Below are positions 1-12,104 of a stretch of 64,000 nucleotides of DNA, one piece after another. Location of the stretch: positions 2,581,264-2,645,263 of the forward strand of contig NZ_JAIFZO010000002.1 of the NCBI RefSeq assembly GCF_026341275.1, written 5' to 3'. The translations under genes were made by a program, and so were the position numbers. How positions within the stretch are numbered: position 1 is the first letter of the stretch; every line of letters starts with the position of its first letter. The notes beneath the pieces were generated by a model, which saw nothing but the letters and a program-made list of their open reading frames with translations, was not told where the DNA came from and did no database searches. The DNA is from Streptomyces ortus (lineage in GTDB: Bacteria > Actinomycetota > Actinomycetes > Streptomycetales > Streptomycetaceae).

Positions 1-1
1 G

Positions 2-181
2 ACGTTGCTCGCGCTGTCCGACGAGGGGGCCCCGGCGTACGACAGGGAACACGCGGCGGCGTTGGCGGGTCTGGGCGCACCGGCGTTCGCCTGTACGCCC
101 GACCTCTTTCCGGAGGTGATGGCGGCGGCGATCGAGAAGCGCCCACTGCCGATACCGGACACCGGCAGCCCGACGCGGTAG
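2..181 (+). CDS. C-terminal end of a VWA-domain-like protein (partial)
   Basis: Reading frame 2 is open from the window edge to a TAG stop and encodes the last 59 residues of a protein that begins outside the window. The segment reads LALSDEGAPAYDREHAA, then FACTPDLFPEVMAAAIE, which resembles the end of von Willebrand factor A-type domains found next to MoxR-type ATPases in actinomycetes. The MIDAS residues would lie upstream and cannot be checked. The assignment rests on resemblance of this short tail alone; the reading frame itself is convincing from codon bias. Confidence 0.5.
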   Translation, partial: TLLALSDEGAPAYDREHAAALAGLGAPAFACTPDLFPEVMAAAIEKRPLPIPDTGSPTR

Positions 182-403
182 GAGGAGAGCGCGGAAGAGG
201 GGGCGGGGGGAGCGGGGTTACGGAAAAAGCGGACATGAGTATCCATCGGTAACAGGGGGCTTGCGCTACCTCGGGAGTCCCGTGCGAGGATCGGCGGGTC
301 TTGGGGGGCGTGCAGCCTCGCGGCCGCGCCCCACCCGCACCACTCCACGACGTCGGCGTACTCCGCTCCGTCCTGTCCCTCCGCACGGGAGGCTCTGCCC
401 GCC

Positions 404-1354
404 TTGGCCCTGTCAGCCGTAGCCGTACTGCCCGGAACCGCTCCGCGTACGACACGTGGGGCGGCGGGGCGGCGGGTGCTGCAACTGGTGTTGCTGGTGG
501 GCGGGTTGTTCGTGCTGGGGCTCCTCTGCGGGGAGCGGGCGCACGCGGCGGAGCGGACCGGCGAGCAGTTGTCGGCGCCGGGCGACTCGCGGCCCGTGGC
601 CGACGGAGCCCAGGGCCTCGTACGGCCGGTGACCGACGACGTCGTTCGCCCGGTCGTCGAGGGTGTCGTGCAGCAGGTGCCCGCGCACGTCGTACCGCAG
701 GTCGCCGAACACGTCGTCCGGCCCGTCGATGATCTGATCCACCAGATCACCGACGGAGTGGCCGACGACATAGCCGACGGAATCGGCGAGGGGGGCGTCG
801 AGCAGCCGGATCCGCCGCGGTGGTGGCCGTCGGAGCCCGAACTGCCCACGCTGCCCGGTGTTCCCGGACTGCCTGAGCCGCCCGAGTCGCCGGGCCTGCC
901 GCTGCCCGCGGTTCCCGGCCAGATCCTCCCGGCCGGTTCGGCGGCGGAGCCGCCGCAGCCCGGCGACGTTCTGGACCAGCGACGGGCAGCCGGGAAGCGG
1001 CCGAGCGGGGAGCACGGCGCGGCGGCGGCGTACGGGCCGCGGTTCGCCGGTGGCGCCGGTGGCCTCGCGGCGGCCGGTGACGACCTGGGCCGCCAGGGGC
1101 ATGCAGCGGGCGCCCGGAACACCCGGGCGGCGGGAGCCGTGCAGGTGCCCGTGCACCAGATGCCCGGCGGCGACCCCACGGGTGCGTCGGCGTGCCACCT
1201 CGCCGTCGACAACGGGTCGCCGAGACACGGCGACGCGCAGGCCGTCACCTTGAACGAGAGGGTTCGGCCGACGCTGGTGCCCGGCGCCGCCGCGGACGTC
1301 GTCGCGGCCGGGCCCCGGGACCGGCACCGGGACATTCCGGAGTTCCCCGGCTAG
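404..1354 (+). CDS. Putative secreted low-complexity protein
   Basis: A 316-residue protein from a TTG start. Residues about 25-50 form a signal peptide with a hydrophobic run (LQLVLLVGGLFVLGLLCG) and a probable cleavage after AHA. Residues about 65-125 carry an imperfect repeated pattern of valine-proline and acidic residues (VRPVTDDVVRPVVEGV and similar), followed by a proline-rich segment (PELPTLPGVPGLPEPPE) and an Ala/Gly-rich tail. No known domain is recognised. The start is uncertain because the frame stays open further upstream and no strong ribosome site stands out. The protein probably acts outside the membrane or in the wall; a role is not evident. It is transcribed toward sucC but separated from it by two hairpins. 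Confidence 0.6.
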   Translation: MALSAVAVLPGTAPRTTRGAAGRRVLQLVLLVGGLFVLGLLCGERAHAAERTGEQLSAPGDSRPVADGAQGLVRPVTDDVVRPVVEGVVQQVPAHVVPQVAEHVVRPVDDLIHQITDGVADDIADGIGEGGVEQPDPPRWWPSEPELPTLPGVPGLPEPPESPGLPLPAVPGQILPAGSAAEPPQPGDVLDQRRAAGKRPSGEHGAAAAYGPRFAGGAGGLAAAGDDLGRQGHAAGARNTRAAGAVQVPVHQMPGGDPTGASACHLAVDNGSPRHGDAQAVTLNERVRPTLVPGAAADVVAAGPRDRHRDIPEFPG

Positions 1355-1644
1355 AGCCGACGCCCTCCGCCGAACAGATCTGTCCGCCTGCCCGGAGAGC
1401 GAGCCCGCCCCGGAACCCTCCGGAGACCGGGCCCCTCCGCGCCGGTCGGTGTGACGGGCGACATCCGGCCGTTCGCGTACGCCGGCTGACCACCGACCAC
1501 CGACCACCCCAGCCGTACAGCCGTACAGCCGTACAGCCGTAAGGCACCCCTCCCACCCCCGGCACCCCATCCGACTCCGCAGGGCGCAGGCCCGTACGGC
1601 CGAAATCCGTTCGGTCCGTCCGGGTATCGATCCCGCAGTCCGGG

Positions 1645-1676
1645 CCGTCCGTCCTCATTGGGGTGAGGACGGACGG
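1645..1676 (+). other. 13-bp perfect inverted repeat (hairpin)
   Basis: CCGTCCGTCCTCA at 1645-1657 pairs perfectly with 1664-1676 around a 6-base loop. It lies 36 bases before a second stronger hairpin, so the two may form a tandem terminator for the secreted-protein gene. Confidence 0.5.
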
Positions 1677-1712
1677 TCCACGCCCTCAGATCGGTTTCAG
1701 GGGCTGTTCCAC

Positions 1713-1748
1713 GGGCCTCACCAGGCAAACCCCAGCCTGGTGAGGCCC
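1713..1748 (+). terminator. Strong hairpin terminator upstream of sucC
   Basis: GGGCCTCACCAGGC (1713-1726) pairs with its exact reverse complement (1735-1748) around an 8-base loop, followed by a short T-containing stretch. It is likely the terminator that insulates sucCD from upstream transcription. Confidence 0.7.
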
Positions 1749-1956
1749 TTCACTCTGGCAATCTGTGACCGTAATCACCGCCCAGGTGTGATCTGCGATT
1801 TACGACCCCACGGTCGGCGGAGATAACCTGCGAGACGGACATGCCGCGTGTCGGCCACCGTGCTCACGCCCTCCTTGTGACCGCGCAGTCACGTTGCCCT
1901 CGCGGCACGCCCACGCAGACAACGAACCGCGAATTACCTGATAGGGACGGACGCGC

Positions 1957-3135
1957 GTGGACCTGTTCGAGTACCAGGCGAGGGACCTCTTCGCCAAGCA
2001 CGGTGTACCGGTGCTGGCCGGTGAAGTCATCGACACGCCTGAAGGGGCGCGCGCGGCGACCGAGCGACTTGGCGGCAAGTCCGTCGTCAAGGCGCAGGTC
2101 AAGGTCGGTGGCCGCGGCAAGGCCGGCGGCGTGAAGCTGGCCGCCACCCCGGACGAGGCCGTCGCTCGCGCGACGGACATTCTCGGCATGGACATCAAGG
2201 GCCACACGGTCCACAAGGTGATGATCGCCGAGACGGCCCCGGAGATTCTGGAGGAGTACTACGTCTCGTACCTCCTCGACCGCACGAACCGCACCTTCCT
2301 CGCCATGGCGTCCGTACAGGGCGGCATGGACATCGAGGAGGTCGCGGAGAAGACCCCCGAGGCCCTCGCGAAGGTCCCGGTCGACGCCGTGGAGGGCGTT
2401 TCGATCGAGAAGGCCCGCGAGATCGTGGCCCTGGCGAAGTTCCCGGCCGAGGTGGCCGAGAAGGTCGCCGAGATCCTCGTGACCCTGTGGGAGACCTTCG
2501 TCAAGGAGGACGCGCTCCTCCTGGAGGTCAACCCCCTCGCCAAGGTCGCCTCCGGTGACGTCCTGGCGCTGGACGGCAAGGTCTCCCTGGACGAGAACGC
2601 CGAGTTCCGCCAGGCGGACCACGCGGCCCTCGAGGACAAGGACGCGGCCAACCCGCTCGAGGCCGCTGCCAAGGCGAAGAACCTCAACTACGTCAAGCTC
2701 GACGGCGAGGTCGGCATCATCGGCAACGGCGCGGGTCTCGTCATGAGCACCCTCGACGTCGTCGCGTACGCCGGTGAGAACCACGGCGGCGTGAAGCCGG
2801 CCAACTTCCTCGACATCGGCGGTGGCGCCTCCGCCGCGGTCATGGCGAACGGCCTGGAGATCATCCTCGGCGACCCGGACGTCAAGTCCGTCTTCGTCAA
2901 CGTCTTCGGTGGCATCACCGCCTGTGACGAGGTCGCCAACGGCATCGTCCAGGCGCTGCAGCTGCTCAAGGACAAGGGCGAGGACGTCACCAAGCCGCTG
3001 GTCGTGCGTCTCGACGGCAACAACGCCGAGCTGGGTCGCAAGATCCTCTCCGACGCCAACCACCCGCTGGTGCAGCGCGTGGACACCATGGACGGCGCGG
3101 CCGACAAGGCCGCCGAGCTCGCGGCCGCGAAGTAA
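1957..3135 (+). CDS. sucC: Succinate-CoA ligase (ADP-forming), beta subunit
   Basis: The 392-residue protein is the ATP-grasp beta subunit that, with SucD, interconverts succinyl-CoA and succinate with nucleotide phosphorylation in the TCA cycle. The N-terminus [19 protein letters not shown] and the segment [16 protein letters not shown] (about residues 46-61) are typical of the ATP-grasp domain. The C-terminal CoA-ligase domain includes [12 protein letters not shown] and [15 protein letters not shown]. The length matches the family. The GTG start is preceded by GGGACGG at a suitable distance. It is followed 21 bases later by sucD, so the two form an operon. Nothing is atypical. Confidence 0.97.
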   Translation: MDLFEYQARDLFAKHGVPVLAGEVIDTPEGARAATERLGGKSVVKAQVKVGGRGKAGGVKLAATPDEAVARATDILGMDIKGHTVHKVMIAETAPEILEEYYVSYLLDRTNRTFLAMASVQGGMDIEEVAEKTPEALAKVPVDAVEGVSIEKAREIVALAKFPAEVAEKVAEILVTLWETFVKEDALLLEVNPLAKVASGDVLALDGKVSLDENAEFRQADHAALEDKDAANPLEAAAKAKNLNYVKLDGEVGIIGNGAGLVMSTLDVVAYAGENHGGVKPANFLDIGGGASAAVMANGLEIILGDPDVKSVFVNVFGGITACDEVANGIVQALQLLKDKGEDVTKPLVVRLDGNNAELGRKILSDANHPLVQRVDTMDGAADKAAELAAAK

Positions 3136-3156
3136 GGGACGAGGGACAGAACAGCC

Positions 3157-4041
3157 ATGGCTATCTTCCTCAACAAGGACAGCAAGGTCATCGTCCAGGG
3201 CATGACCGGTGCCACGGGCATGAAGCACACCAAGCTCATGCTCGCTGACGGCACGAACATCGTCGGCGGCGTGAACCCGCGCAAGGCCGGCACGTCGGTC
3301 GACTTCGACGGCACCGACATCCCCGTCTTCGGCACGGTCGCCGAGGCCATCGAGAAGACGGGCGCCAACGTGTCCGTCCTCTTCGTGCCGCCGGCCTTCT
3401 CGAAGGCCGCCGTCGTCGAGGCCATCGACGCCGAGATCCCCCTCGCGGTCGTCATCACCGAGGGCATCGCCGTCCACGACTCCGCCGCCTTCTGGGCGTA
3501 CGCGAAGTCGAAGGGCAACAAGACCCGCATCATCGGCCCGAACTGCCCCGGTCTCATCACCCCGGGCCAGTCCAACGCCGGCATCATCCCGGGCGACATC
3601 ACGAAGCCGGGCCGTATCGGCCTGGTCTCGAAGTCCGGCACGCTGACGTACCAGATGATGTACGAGCTCCGTGACATCGGCTTCTCGTCGGCCGTCGGCA
3701 TCGGTGGTGACCCCGTCATCGGGACGACGCACATCGACGCGCTCGCCGCGTTCGAGGCCGACCCCGACACCGACCTGATCGTCATGATCGGTGAGATCGG
3801 CGGCGACGCCGAGGAGCGTGCGGCGGACTACATCGCGAAGAACGTGACGAAGCCGGTCGTCGGCTACGTCGCGGGCTTCACCGCGCCCGAGGGCAAGACC
3901 ATGGGCCACGCCGGCGCCATCGTCTCCGGCTCCTCCGGCACGGCCGCCGCCAAGAAGGAGGCCCTTGAGGCCGCCGGGGTCAAGGTCGGCAAGACGCCGA
4001 CCGAGACGGCGAAGCTGGCCCGCGCCATCCTCGCCGGCTGA
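3157..4041 (+). CDS. sucD: Succinate-CoA ligase, alpha subunit
   Basis: This 294-residue protein is the CoA-binding, phosphohistidine-carrying alpha subunit of succinyl-CoA synthetase. The N-terminal CoA-binding Rossmann domain contains [14 protein letters not shown], and residues 250-255 (GHAGAI) place the phosphorylated histidine at His251. [12 protein letters not shown] is another family signature. It is co-transcribed with sucC. A strong hairpin about 100 bases after the stop separates it from the convergent sigma-like gene. Confidence 0.97.
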   Translation: MAIFLNKDSKVIVQGMTGATGMKHTKLMLADGTNIVGGVNPRKAGTSVDFDGTDIPVFGTVAEAIEKTGANVSVLFVPPAFSKAAVVEAIDAEIPLAVVITEGIAVHDSAAFWAYAKSKGNKTRIIGPNCPGLITPGQSNAGIIPGDITKPGRIGLVSKSGTLTYQMMYELRDIGFSSAVGIGGDPVIGTTHIDALAAFEADPDTDLIVMIGEIGGDAEERAADYIAKNVTKPVVGYVAGFTAPEGKTMGHAGAIVSGSSGTAAAKKEALEAAGVKVGKTPTETAKLARAILAG

Positions 4042-4047
4042 CCAGCC

Positions 4048-4135
4048 GGTTCACCGTTTGTCGGCACAGCGGCACAGCGGCACAGCGGCACACCGGCTCA
4101 CTGTTTGCCGCTACGGCGGTTCACTGTTTGTCGGT
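4048..4135 (+). repeat. Short tandem and interspersed repeats after sucD
   Basis: An 8-base unit GCACAGCG is repeated about four times between imperfect copies of GGTTCACTGTTTGTCGG (near 4048, 4095 and 4118). The array is non-coding and sits between the sucD stop and the terminator. Confidence 0.7.
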
Positions 4136-4140
4136 ACGCC

Positions 4141-4177
4141 GACGGGCCCGCACCCTCATCGGGGGTGCGGGCCCGTC
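4141..4177. terminator. Bidirectional terminator between sucD and the sigma-like gene
   Basis: GACGGGCCCGCACCC and GGGTGCGGGCCCGTC form a 15-bp perfect stem with a short loop. It lies between two convergent genes, so it can serve both. Confidence 0.85.
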
Positions 4178-4204
4178 CGCGTCACCGGTCGGTCGGCCCG
4201 GCGC

Positions 4205-5077
4205 TCAGCGCGGTTGCGGAAGCAGCCTCTCCGGACCGTCGCCGAACATGCCGCGCAGCCTGGCGCGCAGCTCCAGGTCCCCCACCGACAGCGGGGCGGG
4301 GCCGGAACGCGGCGGAACTCCGGGCACCCTCGTGGCCGGGGCCTGCGGAGCCTCGTAGTGATCGGGGGCCGTGTGCAGGGTGAACGCGGTGGAGCCGATG
4401 ATCAGGACCGTGAAGGCGATGGCCGCGCGGGTCCAGCGGCGGGCCCGGCGTTCGCTGCCCGAGCGCACGACGACGGGTTTCGGTGGGGTCCGCAGCCGTT
4501 CCGTGCCGCCGAGCTCCGTGAGCCGCCGCCGCAGCTCCTCCTTCTCCGACAGTTCGGGCAGGCGCCGGGCGACGGTCGCGCGGGCGTACAGCAGCCGGTT
4601 CGCCGCCGCCGGAGTGCTCGCCTCCGTCTCGGCCGCGGTCTCCGCCAGCCCGATCCCGACGCCGTCGTAGAGGAGCAGGGTCCGCCGGTACACGGGGGGC
4701 AGGTTCAGCAGTGTGGACAACAGCCTGCGGTCGTCCAGGGCGGCGGGCGGAGGCTCCGGGGCCCGGTGGCGCAGCCGCAGCCGGTGCCAGGGAGACATCG
4801 CGTACTCGTACGCCGCCGCCCGCACCCAGCCCGCCGGATCCCGGTCGACCGCCACCTCGGGCCAACGCTGCCACGCCTGCTGAAAGGCCCGCTCCACGGA
4901 CTTCCGCGCCAGCTCGCGCCGCCCGGTGAGCAGATACGCCTGCCGTACGAGGGCGGGGGCGGCGTACGCGTAGAGGGCGTCGAAGGCCTGAGCGGGCGTC
5001 AGGTCGTCGTCGACGGGGGCGTCGGCGGTGGCGTCGGCGTCAACGGGGGCAGCGGCGGGGGCAGCGGTCTGCGTCAC
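4205..5077 (-). CDS. Membrane-anchored ECF sigma-factor-like protein
   Basis: The 290-residue protein has an N-terminal part like sigma-70 region 2 (LVRQAYLLTGRRELARKSV, then AFQQAWQRWPEV) at about residues 30-75 and a region 4-like helix-turn-helix around LPPVYRRTLLLYDGVGIGL at about 125-145. It then has a basic stretch (GSERRARRWTR) and a single hydrophobic segment (AAIAFTVLIIGSTAF) near residues 215-230, followed by a proline-rich tail. That order suggests a sigma-like DNA-binding domain held at the inner membrane face with an exported tail. The GTG start is preceded by GGAAGGG. Whether it binds core RNA polymerase is not known; the region 2 core is degenerate compared with active ECF factors. 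Confidence 0.65.
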   Translation of the reverse strand: MTQTAAPAAAPVDADATADAPVDDDLTPAQAFDALYAYAAPALVRQAYLLTGRRELARKSVERAFQQAWQRWPEVAVDRDPAGWVRAAAYEYAMSPWHRLRLRHRAPEPPPAALDDRRLLSTLLNLPPVYRRTLLLYDGVGIGLAETAAETEASTPAAANRLLYARATVARRLPELSEKEELRRRLTELGGTERLRTPPKPVVVRSGSERRARRWTRAAIAFTVLIIGSTAFTLHTAPDHYEAPQAPATRVPGVPPRSGPAPLSVGDLELRARLRGMFGDGPERLLPQPR

Positions 5078-5120
5078 CGGGCACCCTTCCGTACGTAAAA
5101 GAACATAAAACGTATATTGA

Positions 5121-7481
<2,361 letters not shown>

Positions 7482-7531
7482 CGACCGAGTCGACCCCCCT
7501 GACCGACGGCCGGTGGCGCCCCGGTCCCGGG

Positions 7532-8326
7532 TCAGTCGCGGGTGCCCAGGAACCCCTGCAGCTGGTCCGGCAGCAGCGTGTCGCAGGACTTCTTCGCCGT
7601 GTTGGTGAGGGAGTCGTTCACACAGGTGTAGTAGTCGCGGTACACGAGCTGTGCCGTGAACGTCATCGCGACCATGGCGAGCGCCAGGGACGCCGTGACG
7701 AGGCCGCTGACCGCCGCGGTGGTCTGGGGCCTGGAGCCCTGGCCGGCCGGCGCCGGGGTGTCCGGGTCCGCCGGGCGCGGCTTGGCGCGCAGGGCGCTGA
7801 TCGACCAGTACAGGGCCAGCGCGCCGAGCAGCAACGCCACGTAGGGCCAGCTGAAGAGGGCGAAGAAGAACGCCCACATGCCGGACAGCAGTGCGTACCT
7901 GGCGCGCCGCTGCGCGGGGTCGGTCGGGTCCCAGCGCGTACCCGCGCCCGGTCCTCCGGAGCCGTCAGGGCCGCCCTGGCCGCCACCGGGACCGCCCGAG
8001 TTGCCCGACCCCGGCCGGTCGCCGAAACGGCCGCCCTGTGCGGGCCCCGGCTGCCGGTCGCTCCACTGGCTGCCCCACGGGGAACCGCCGTCGTCCTGGC
8101 CGCCCCCGCCGTCCTGCCCCTGACCGCCCACGGGCCGCCGCGGCTGCCACGGCCGGTCGGGGGTGCCCTCCGGCGGCGGGGCGAAGGGGTTGTCGTCCGA
8201 GGGGTTCCCCGGCGCGCCGGAGCCCTGCCCGCTCTCGGGCACGTCGTCGCTCTCCCGCGGTGGAGTGGGGGAGGAGCGCCGCTCGCGCAGCAGGAGCGGA
8301 GGGCGTCGGAGACTTCGGTCCGGCAT
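7532..8326 (-). CDS. Proline/glycine-rich membrane protein, hypothetical
   Basis: A 264-residue protein. The N-terminal 130 residues are disordered and rich in Gly, Pro, Gln and Asp. A hydrophobic region follows, with spans around [20 protein letters not shown] and [19 protein letters not shown]. The tail [17 protein letters not shown] then DTLLPDQL carries two cysteines that could form a disulfide outside the cell. The ATG at 8326 was chosen over an upstream in-frame start at 8665 because AAGGGGAAGA precedes it and because the extension would enter the purN promoter region. It converges with the DUF6350 gene. No function is recognised. Confidence 0.7.
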   Translation of the reverse strand: MPDRSLRRPPLLLRERRSSPTPPRESDDVPESGQGSGAPGNPSDDNPFAPPPEGTPDRPWQPRRPVGGQGQDGGGGQDDGGSPWGSQWSDRQPGPAQGGRFGDRPGSGNSGGPGGGQGGPDGSGGPGAGTRWDPTDPAQRRARYALLSGMWAFFFALFSWPYVALLLGALALYWSISALRAKPRPADPDTPAPAGQGSRPQTTAAVSGLVTASLALAMVAMTFTAQLVYRDYYTCVNDSLTNTAKKSCDTLLPDQLQGFLGTRD

Positions 8327-8686
8327 CAGGTGTGCGTCTTCCCCTTGGTGGTGTCGGGCGGTGGTGATCGGCGCGGGTGACCGGCGGGCAACCGTCCACT
8401 GTCCACAGAGCCGGCTACGCCTCCGGGGCTCGTTACCCGGACATTCGTACCCGTACCTGTCCCTGGTCAACGTCCCGTAGGCGAGAGGCGTTCCCCTGCG
8501 CGGACCGTCTTCCCGGGGTGGTTCCTCCCCAGACGCTACCTTCCGGCCACGCCCCCGTCCCGTGGGGGCCGCCCGGTGTGCCGGTATCGTTGCCGGCGGT
8601 CGGCCGCTTCGTAGACTTTCCCGTATCCGGGGGCGCGAAGCATTCGTACGACCATACAAAGGCACTCCCCGAGAAAGGGCCCCGCC
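8327..8686. other. Divergent intergenic region before purN
   Basis: No gene is supported here. It separates the membrane-protein gene (minus) from purN (plus) and contains the purN promoter candidate at 8590-8617. No riboswitch fold was recognised. Confidence 0.5.
8590..8617 (+). promoter_or_regulatory. Probable purN-purH promoter
   Basis: TTGCCG at 8590-8595, a 16-base spacer and TAGACT at 8612-8617 fit the Streptomyces vegetative (HrdB-type) promoter pattern. The start codon lies about 70 bases downstream. Confidence 0.5.
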
Positions 8687-9316
8687 GTGGCCAAGGCCAA
8701 GCGCCTCGTCGTGCTGGTCTCCGGATCAGGTACGAATCTGCAGGCACTCCTCGACGCGATCGCGTCGCGGGGAGTGGCCGGCTACGGAGCCGAGATCGTC
8801 GCGGTCGGCGCGGACCGCGCGAACATCGCGGGGCTCGAACGTGCGGAGCGTGCCGGACTGCCGACCTTCGTCCGCCGGGTGAAGGACTATGGGACCCGTG
8901 ACGAGTGGGACGCGGCACTGGCCGAGGCCACCGAGTCGTACGCACCCGATCTCGTCGTCTCCGCCGGGTTCATGAAGATCGTGGGCAAGGAGTTCCTGGC
9001 CCGCTTCGGCGGCCGGTGCGTGAACACCCACCCCGCCCTGCTGCCCAGCTTCCCGGGGGCGCACGGCGTCCGTGACGCCCTCGCCTACGGCGCGAAGGTC
9101 ACCGGGTGCACCGTCCACTTCGTCGACGACGGCGTCGACACCGGCCCGATCATCGCCCAGGGCGTGGTCGAGGTCCGGAACGAGGACTACGAAGACGATG
9201 GGTCCGCTCTCCATGAGCGGATCAAGGAAGTCGAGCGAAGGCTGCTCGTCGATGTCGTGGGGCGGCTCGCCCGCAACGGCTATCGCATCGAGGGACGAAA
9301 GGTAGTTATCCAGTGA
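8687..9316 (+). CDS. purN: Phosphoribosylglycinamide formyltransferase
   Basis: The 209-residue enzyme transfers a formyl group from 10-formyl-tetrahydrofolate to GAR in purine synthesis. The phosphate-binding loop [10 protein letters not shown] is at about residues 9-18. The catalytic Asn113 and His115 lie in [15 protein letters not shown], and the catalytic Asp in [10 protein letters not shown]. The length matches the family. The gene starts with GTG, and its stop overlaps the GTG start of purH by 4 bases, so the two are translationally coupled. Confidence 0.96.
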   Translation: MAKAKRLVVLVSGSGTNLQALLDAIASRGVAGYGAEIVAVGADRANIAGLERAERAGLPTFVRRVKDYGTRDEWDAALAEATESYAPDLVVSAGFMKIVGKEFLARFGGRCVNTHPALLPSFPGAHGVRDALAYGAKVTGCTVHFVDDGVDTGPIIAQGVVEVRNEDYEDDGSALHERIKEVERRLLVDVVGRLARNGYRIEGRKVVIQ

Positions 9317-10920
9317 CCGCCGAGAGCACAGGCAGCGCAGGCAGCGCCGGCAGCACAGACACGGCCGAGGGCAGCAAGCGCGTCATCCGGCGCGCGCTCG
9401 TCAGCGTCTACGACAAGACCGGACTCGAAGAGCTCGCCCGCGGCCTGCACGCGGCAGGCGTGGAGCTGGTCTCCACCGGTTCCACCGCCGCGAGGATCGC
9501 CGCCGCCGGAGTGCCCGTCACCAAGGTCGAGGAGCTCACCGGCTTCCCCGAGTGCCTGGACGGCCGCGTCAAGACGCTGCACCCGCGCGTGCACGCCGGC
9601 ATCCTCGCCGACCTGCGGCTCGAATCCCACCGGGAGCAGCTCGCCGAGCTGGGCGTGGAGCCGTTCCAGCTGGTCGTCGTGAACCTCTACCCGTTCCGGG
9701 AGACCGTCGCCTCGGGCGCCACCCCCGACGAGTGCGTCGAGCAGATCGACATCGGCGGCCCCTCGATGGTCCGCGCCGCCGCCAAGAACCACCCGTCCGT
9801 CTCCGTGGTCACCAGCCCCGAGCGGTACGCCGACGTGTTGTCCGCGGTCCGCGACGGCGGCTTCGACCTGCACGCCCGCAAGCGGCTCGCCGCCGAGGCC
9901 TTCCAGCACACCGCCGCGTACGACGTCACCGTCGCCTCCTGGTTCGCGAGCGAGTACGCGCCGGCCGACGACTCGGGCTTCCCCGAGTTCATCGGCTCGA
10001 CGTTCGAGAAGCGCAACACCCTGCGTTACGGGGAGAACCCGCACCAGGGCGCCGCCCTGTATGCAGACGGCACGGGCGGCCTGGCCGACGCCGAGCAGCT
10101 GCACGGCAAGGAGATGTCCTTCAACAACTACACGGACACGGACGCCGCGCGCCGTGCCGCGTACGACCACGACGACCCGTGCGTCGCGATCATCAAGCAC
10201 GCCAACCCGTGCGGCATCGCGATCGGCACGAACGTCGCCGAGGCGCACCGCAAGGCACACGCCTGCGACCCGCTCTCCGCGTTCGGCGGCGTCATCGCCG
10301 TCAACCGCCCCGTGTCCAAGGAGATGGCGGAGCAGGTCGCGGAGATCTTCACCGAGGTCATCGTCGCGCCCGAGTACGAGGACGGCGCGCTGGAGGCCCT
10401 CGCCAAGAAGAAGAACATCCGCGTGCTGCGCGCCCACCAGGGTCCGTCCACGCAGGTGGAGGTCAAGCAGATCGACGGCGGCCGGCTCCTGCAGGCCACC
10501 GACCGTCTCCAGGCCGACGGCGACGACCCGTCCGCCTGGACGCTCGCGACCGGCGACGCCCTCTCCCCGGGCGAGCTGGACGAACTGGCCTTCGCCTGGC
10601 GCGCCTGCCGGGCCGTGAAGTCCAACGCGATCCTCCTCGCCAAGGACGGCGCCTCCGTCGGCGTCGGCATGGGCCAGGTCAACCGTGTGGACTCCGCCAA
10701 GCTCGCGGTCGAGCGCGCGGGCGCCGAGCGGGCCCGGGGTTCCTTCGCCGCCTCGGACGCCTTCTTCCCGTTCCCCGACGGCCTGGAGATCCTGACCGCG
10801 GCCGGCGTCAGGGCGGTGGTCCAGCCCGGTGGTTCGGTCCGCGACGAACTGGTCGTCGAGGCGGCCAGGAAGGCCGGCGTCACCATGTACTTCACGGGGA
10901 CGCGCCACTTCTTCCACTAG
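9313..10920 (+). CDS. purH: Bifunctional AICAR formyltransferase / IMP cyclohydrolase
   Basis: A 535-residue protein that carries out the last two steps of IMP synthesis. The N-terminal IMP cyclohydrolase (MGS-like) domain contains [17 protein letters not shown] and [17 protein letters not shown]. The C-terminal AICAR transformylase contains [26 protein letters not shown] and [16 protein letters not shown]. The first 25 residues are a Gly/Ser/Ala leader absent from many homologues. It uses the AICAR ribotide (ZMP) that the ZTP riboswitch upstream of glyA reports on, linking it to the glyA locus at 30 kb. Confidence 0.97.
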   Translation: MTAESTGSAGSAGSTDTAEGSKRVIRRALVSVYDKTGLEELARGLHAAGVELVSTGSTAARIAAAGVPVTKVEELTGFPECLDGRVKTLHPRVHAGILADLRLESHREQLAELGVEPFQLVVVNLYPFRETVASGATPDECVEQIDIGGPSMVRAAAKNHPSVSVVTSPERYADVLSAVRDGGFDLHARKRLAAEAFQHTAAYDVTVASWFASEYAPADDSGFPEFIGSTFEKRNTLRYGENPHQGAALYADGTGGLADAEQLHGKEMSFNNYTDTDAARRAAYDHDDPCVAIIKHANPCGIAIGTNVAEAHRKAHACDPLSAFGGVIAVNRPVSKEMAEQVAEIFTEVIVAPEYEDGALEALAKKKNIRVLRAHQGPSTQVEVKQIDGGRLLQATDRLQADGDDPSAWTLATGDALSPGELDELAFAWRACRAVKSNAILLAKDGASVGVGMGQVNRVDSAKLAVERAGAERARGSFAASDAFFPFPDGLEILTAAGVRAVVQPGGSVRDELVVEAARKAGVTMYFTGTRHFFH

Positions 10921-10925
10921 GGCGC

Positions 10926-10979
10926 GTCCACCGGGTCCGCCGGGTCCGCCGGGTCCACCGGGTCCGGTGGGTTCACCGG
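10926..10979 (+). repeat. Tandem 9-base repeats after purH
   Basis: Variants of CCGGGTCCG/CCGGGTCCA are repeated five to six times directly after the purH stop in non-coding DNA. Confidence 0.75.
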
Positions 10980-11006
10980 CTCTCCCCGGTGATCGCCCAG
11001 GTACGC

Positions 11007-11052
11007 GCCAGGGCCGTGTTCCCCCTCGCGAGGCGGAGCACGGCCCTTGGCA
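11007..11052. terminator. Bidirectional terminator after purH
   Basis: GCCAGGGCCGTGTTCC (11007-11022) pairs, with mismatches, with GGAGCACGGCCCTTGGC (11036-11052) between two convergent genes. Confidence 0.7.
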
Positions 11053-11150
11053 TGTGAACGGCGCGTGTACGGCCTGAACGGCCTGAACGGTCTGTACGAC
11101 GTGTGCGGCGTGTACGACGTGCTCGGCGTGGGCGAACCGTTTCCCCGGGG

Positions 11151-11807
11151 TCAGTACCGCGGGCGCTTGAACCAGGCGGAGGCGGCGCCGTTCACCATCG
11201 AGGCGAGGATGATGCCGGCGATGGCGAGGGAGATGATCCCGCCGAACGTCACGGAACCGCCGCCGCCCTGCACGGTGTTGCTGAGACCGCCGAGGATCAT
11301 CAGCGACGCGTACACGATCGTCGTGACGCGGATGCCGGTGCCGCCGTTCTTGAACTTCACGCCCAGGAAGATCGACAGGGCGCCCACGCCGAGCAGGAGC
11401 GCCGCGAGCACGAAGCCGAGGCCCGCGAGGGTGTCGGTGTCGTCGCCGCTGCCGAAGCCGTTCGACGCGTCCTGCGCGGCGCCGACGGCTATGCCGGCGA
11501 TGATCCCGAACAGGATCTGCAGGCCCGCCAGGATGAACAGCAGGACGCGCGCGGTCTTCATCAGACCCGGCATCTCCATGGGTATGTGGTTCCCGCCCGG
11601 GTAACCCGGATACGCCGGCTGCTGCGGATAGCCGTAGCCGTAACCGGGCTGCTGCGGGGCGCCCTGCGGGTAGCCGTAACCGGGCTGTCCCTGTCCCTGG
11701 GGCTGCTGGGGCGGGTAGCCGGGCTGGCCCTGCGGCTGCTGCGGATATCCGGGCTGCTGGCCCTGGGGAGGCGGGCCGTAGGGGTTGTTCGGATCGCCGA
11801 AACTCAT
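11151..11807 (-). CDS. PGYPQ-rich membrane protein, hypothetical
   Basis: A 218-residue protein. The N-terminal 75 residues repeat [11 protein letters not shown] and related motifs, a proline/tyrosine-rich cytosolic tail common in actinobacterial membrane proteins. Four hydrophobic segments follow (for example [20 protein letters not shown] and [20 protein letters not shown]). The ATG at 11807 is preferred to the one at 11834 because the conserved-looking [14 protein letters not shown] begins there with GGAGGAA upstream. It is convergent with purH and divergent from folD. Function is unknown. Confidence 0.75.
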   Translation of the reverse strand: MSFGDPNNPYGPPPQGQQPGYPQQPQGQPGYPPQQPQGQGQPGYGYPQGAPQQPGYGYGYPQQPAYPGYPGGNHIPMEMPGLMKTARVLLFILAGLQILFGIIAGIAVGAAQDASNGFGSGDDTDTLAGLGFVLAALLLGVGALSIFLGVKFKNGGTGIRVTTIVYASLMILGGLSNTVQGGGGSVTFGGIISLAIAGIILASMVNGAASAWFKRPRY

Positions 11808-12104
11808 GGCGTCTTTCCTCCGTCGTTGCGTCAAGTGCGGGGACGACGCGGCACATTTCGGAGGAAAGTTCTACAGATGCGGTTCGTCCCCCCGGTACTG
11901 TCCGCGGCACTGTGTCATTCATCGTCCTTAACGCGTCACTTATTTGTCCAGCCGGATACCGGCTGCGTTGTGCAAGTGCAACCTCGCCGATCATGGGGCG
12001 AAGCGGGGCGGGCAGGGGGCGCGGCGCAGCGTCGGGGGAGGCCGGGGGCCGCGGACGGGGGGCCGGATTGGAACCGGGGCCCCGTCATCCGCGAGGATGG
12101 GCAC

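Larger units (their letters stand above)
1355..1956 (+). other. Intergenic region upstream of sucC with hairpins and possible promoter
   Basis: No convincing gene in about 600 bases. It holds an 8-base tandem repeat (AGCCGTAC, about four units, 1511-1541), a 13-bp inverted repeat at 1645-1676, a strong terminator-like hairpin at 1713-1748, and a possible promoter at 1799-1827 (TTTACG, 17 bases, GATAAC) before sucC. The promoter call is weak because the hexamers are far from consensus. Confidence 0.5.

Noticed and set aside
1864..3909. 681-codon open frame on the minus strand across sucC and sucD
   Set aside because: It is antisense to two certain genes, has no family features, and such long antisense frames are expected at this GC content.
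9280..11994. 904-codon minus-strand open frame across purH
   Set aside because: It is the mirror of purH codon bias and shows low-complexity Gly/Val/Arg/Asp composition with no domain.
11860..12104. Riboswitch upstream of folD
   Set aside because: folD is sometimes ZTP-controlled, but the conserved pfl blocks are absent here.
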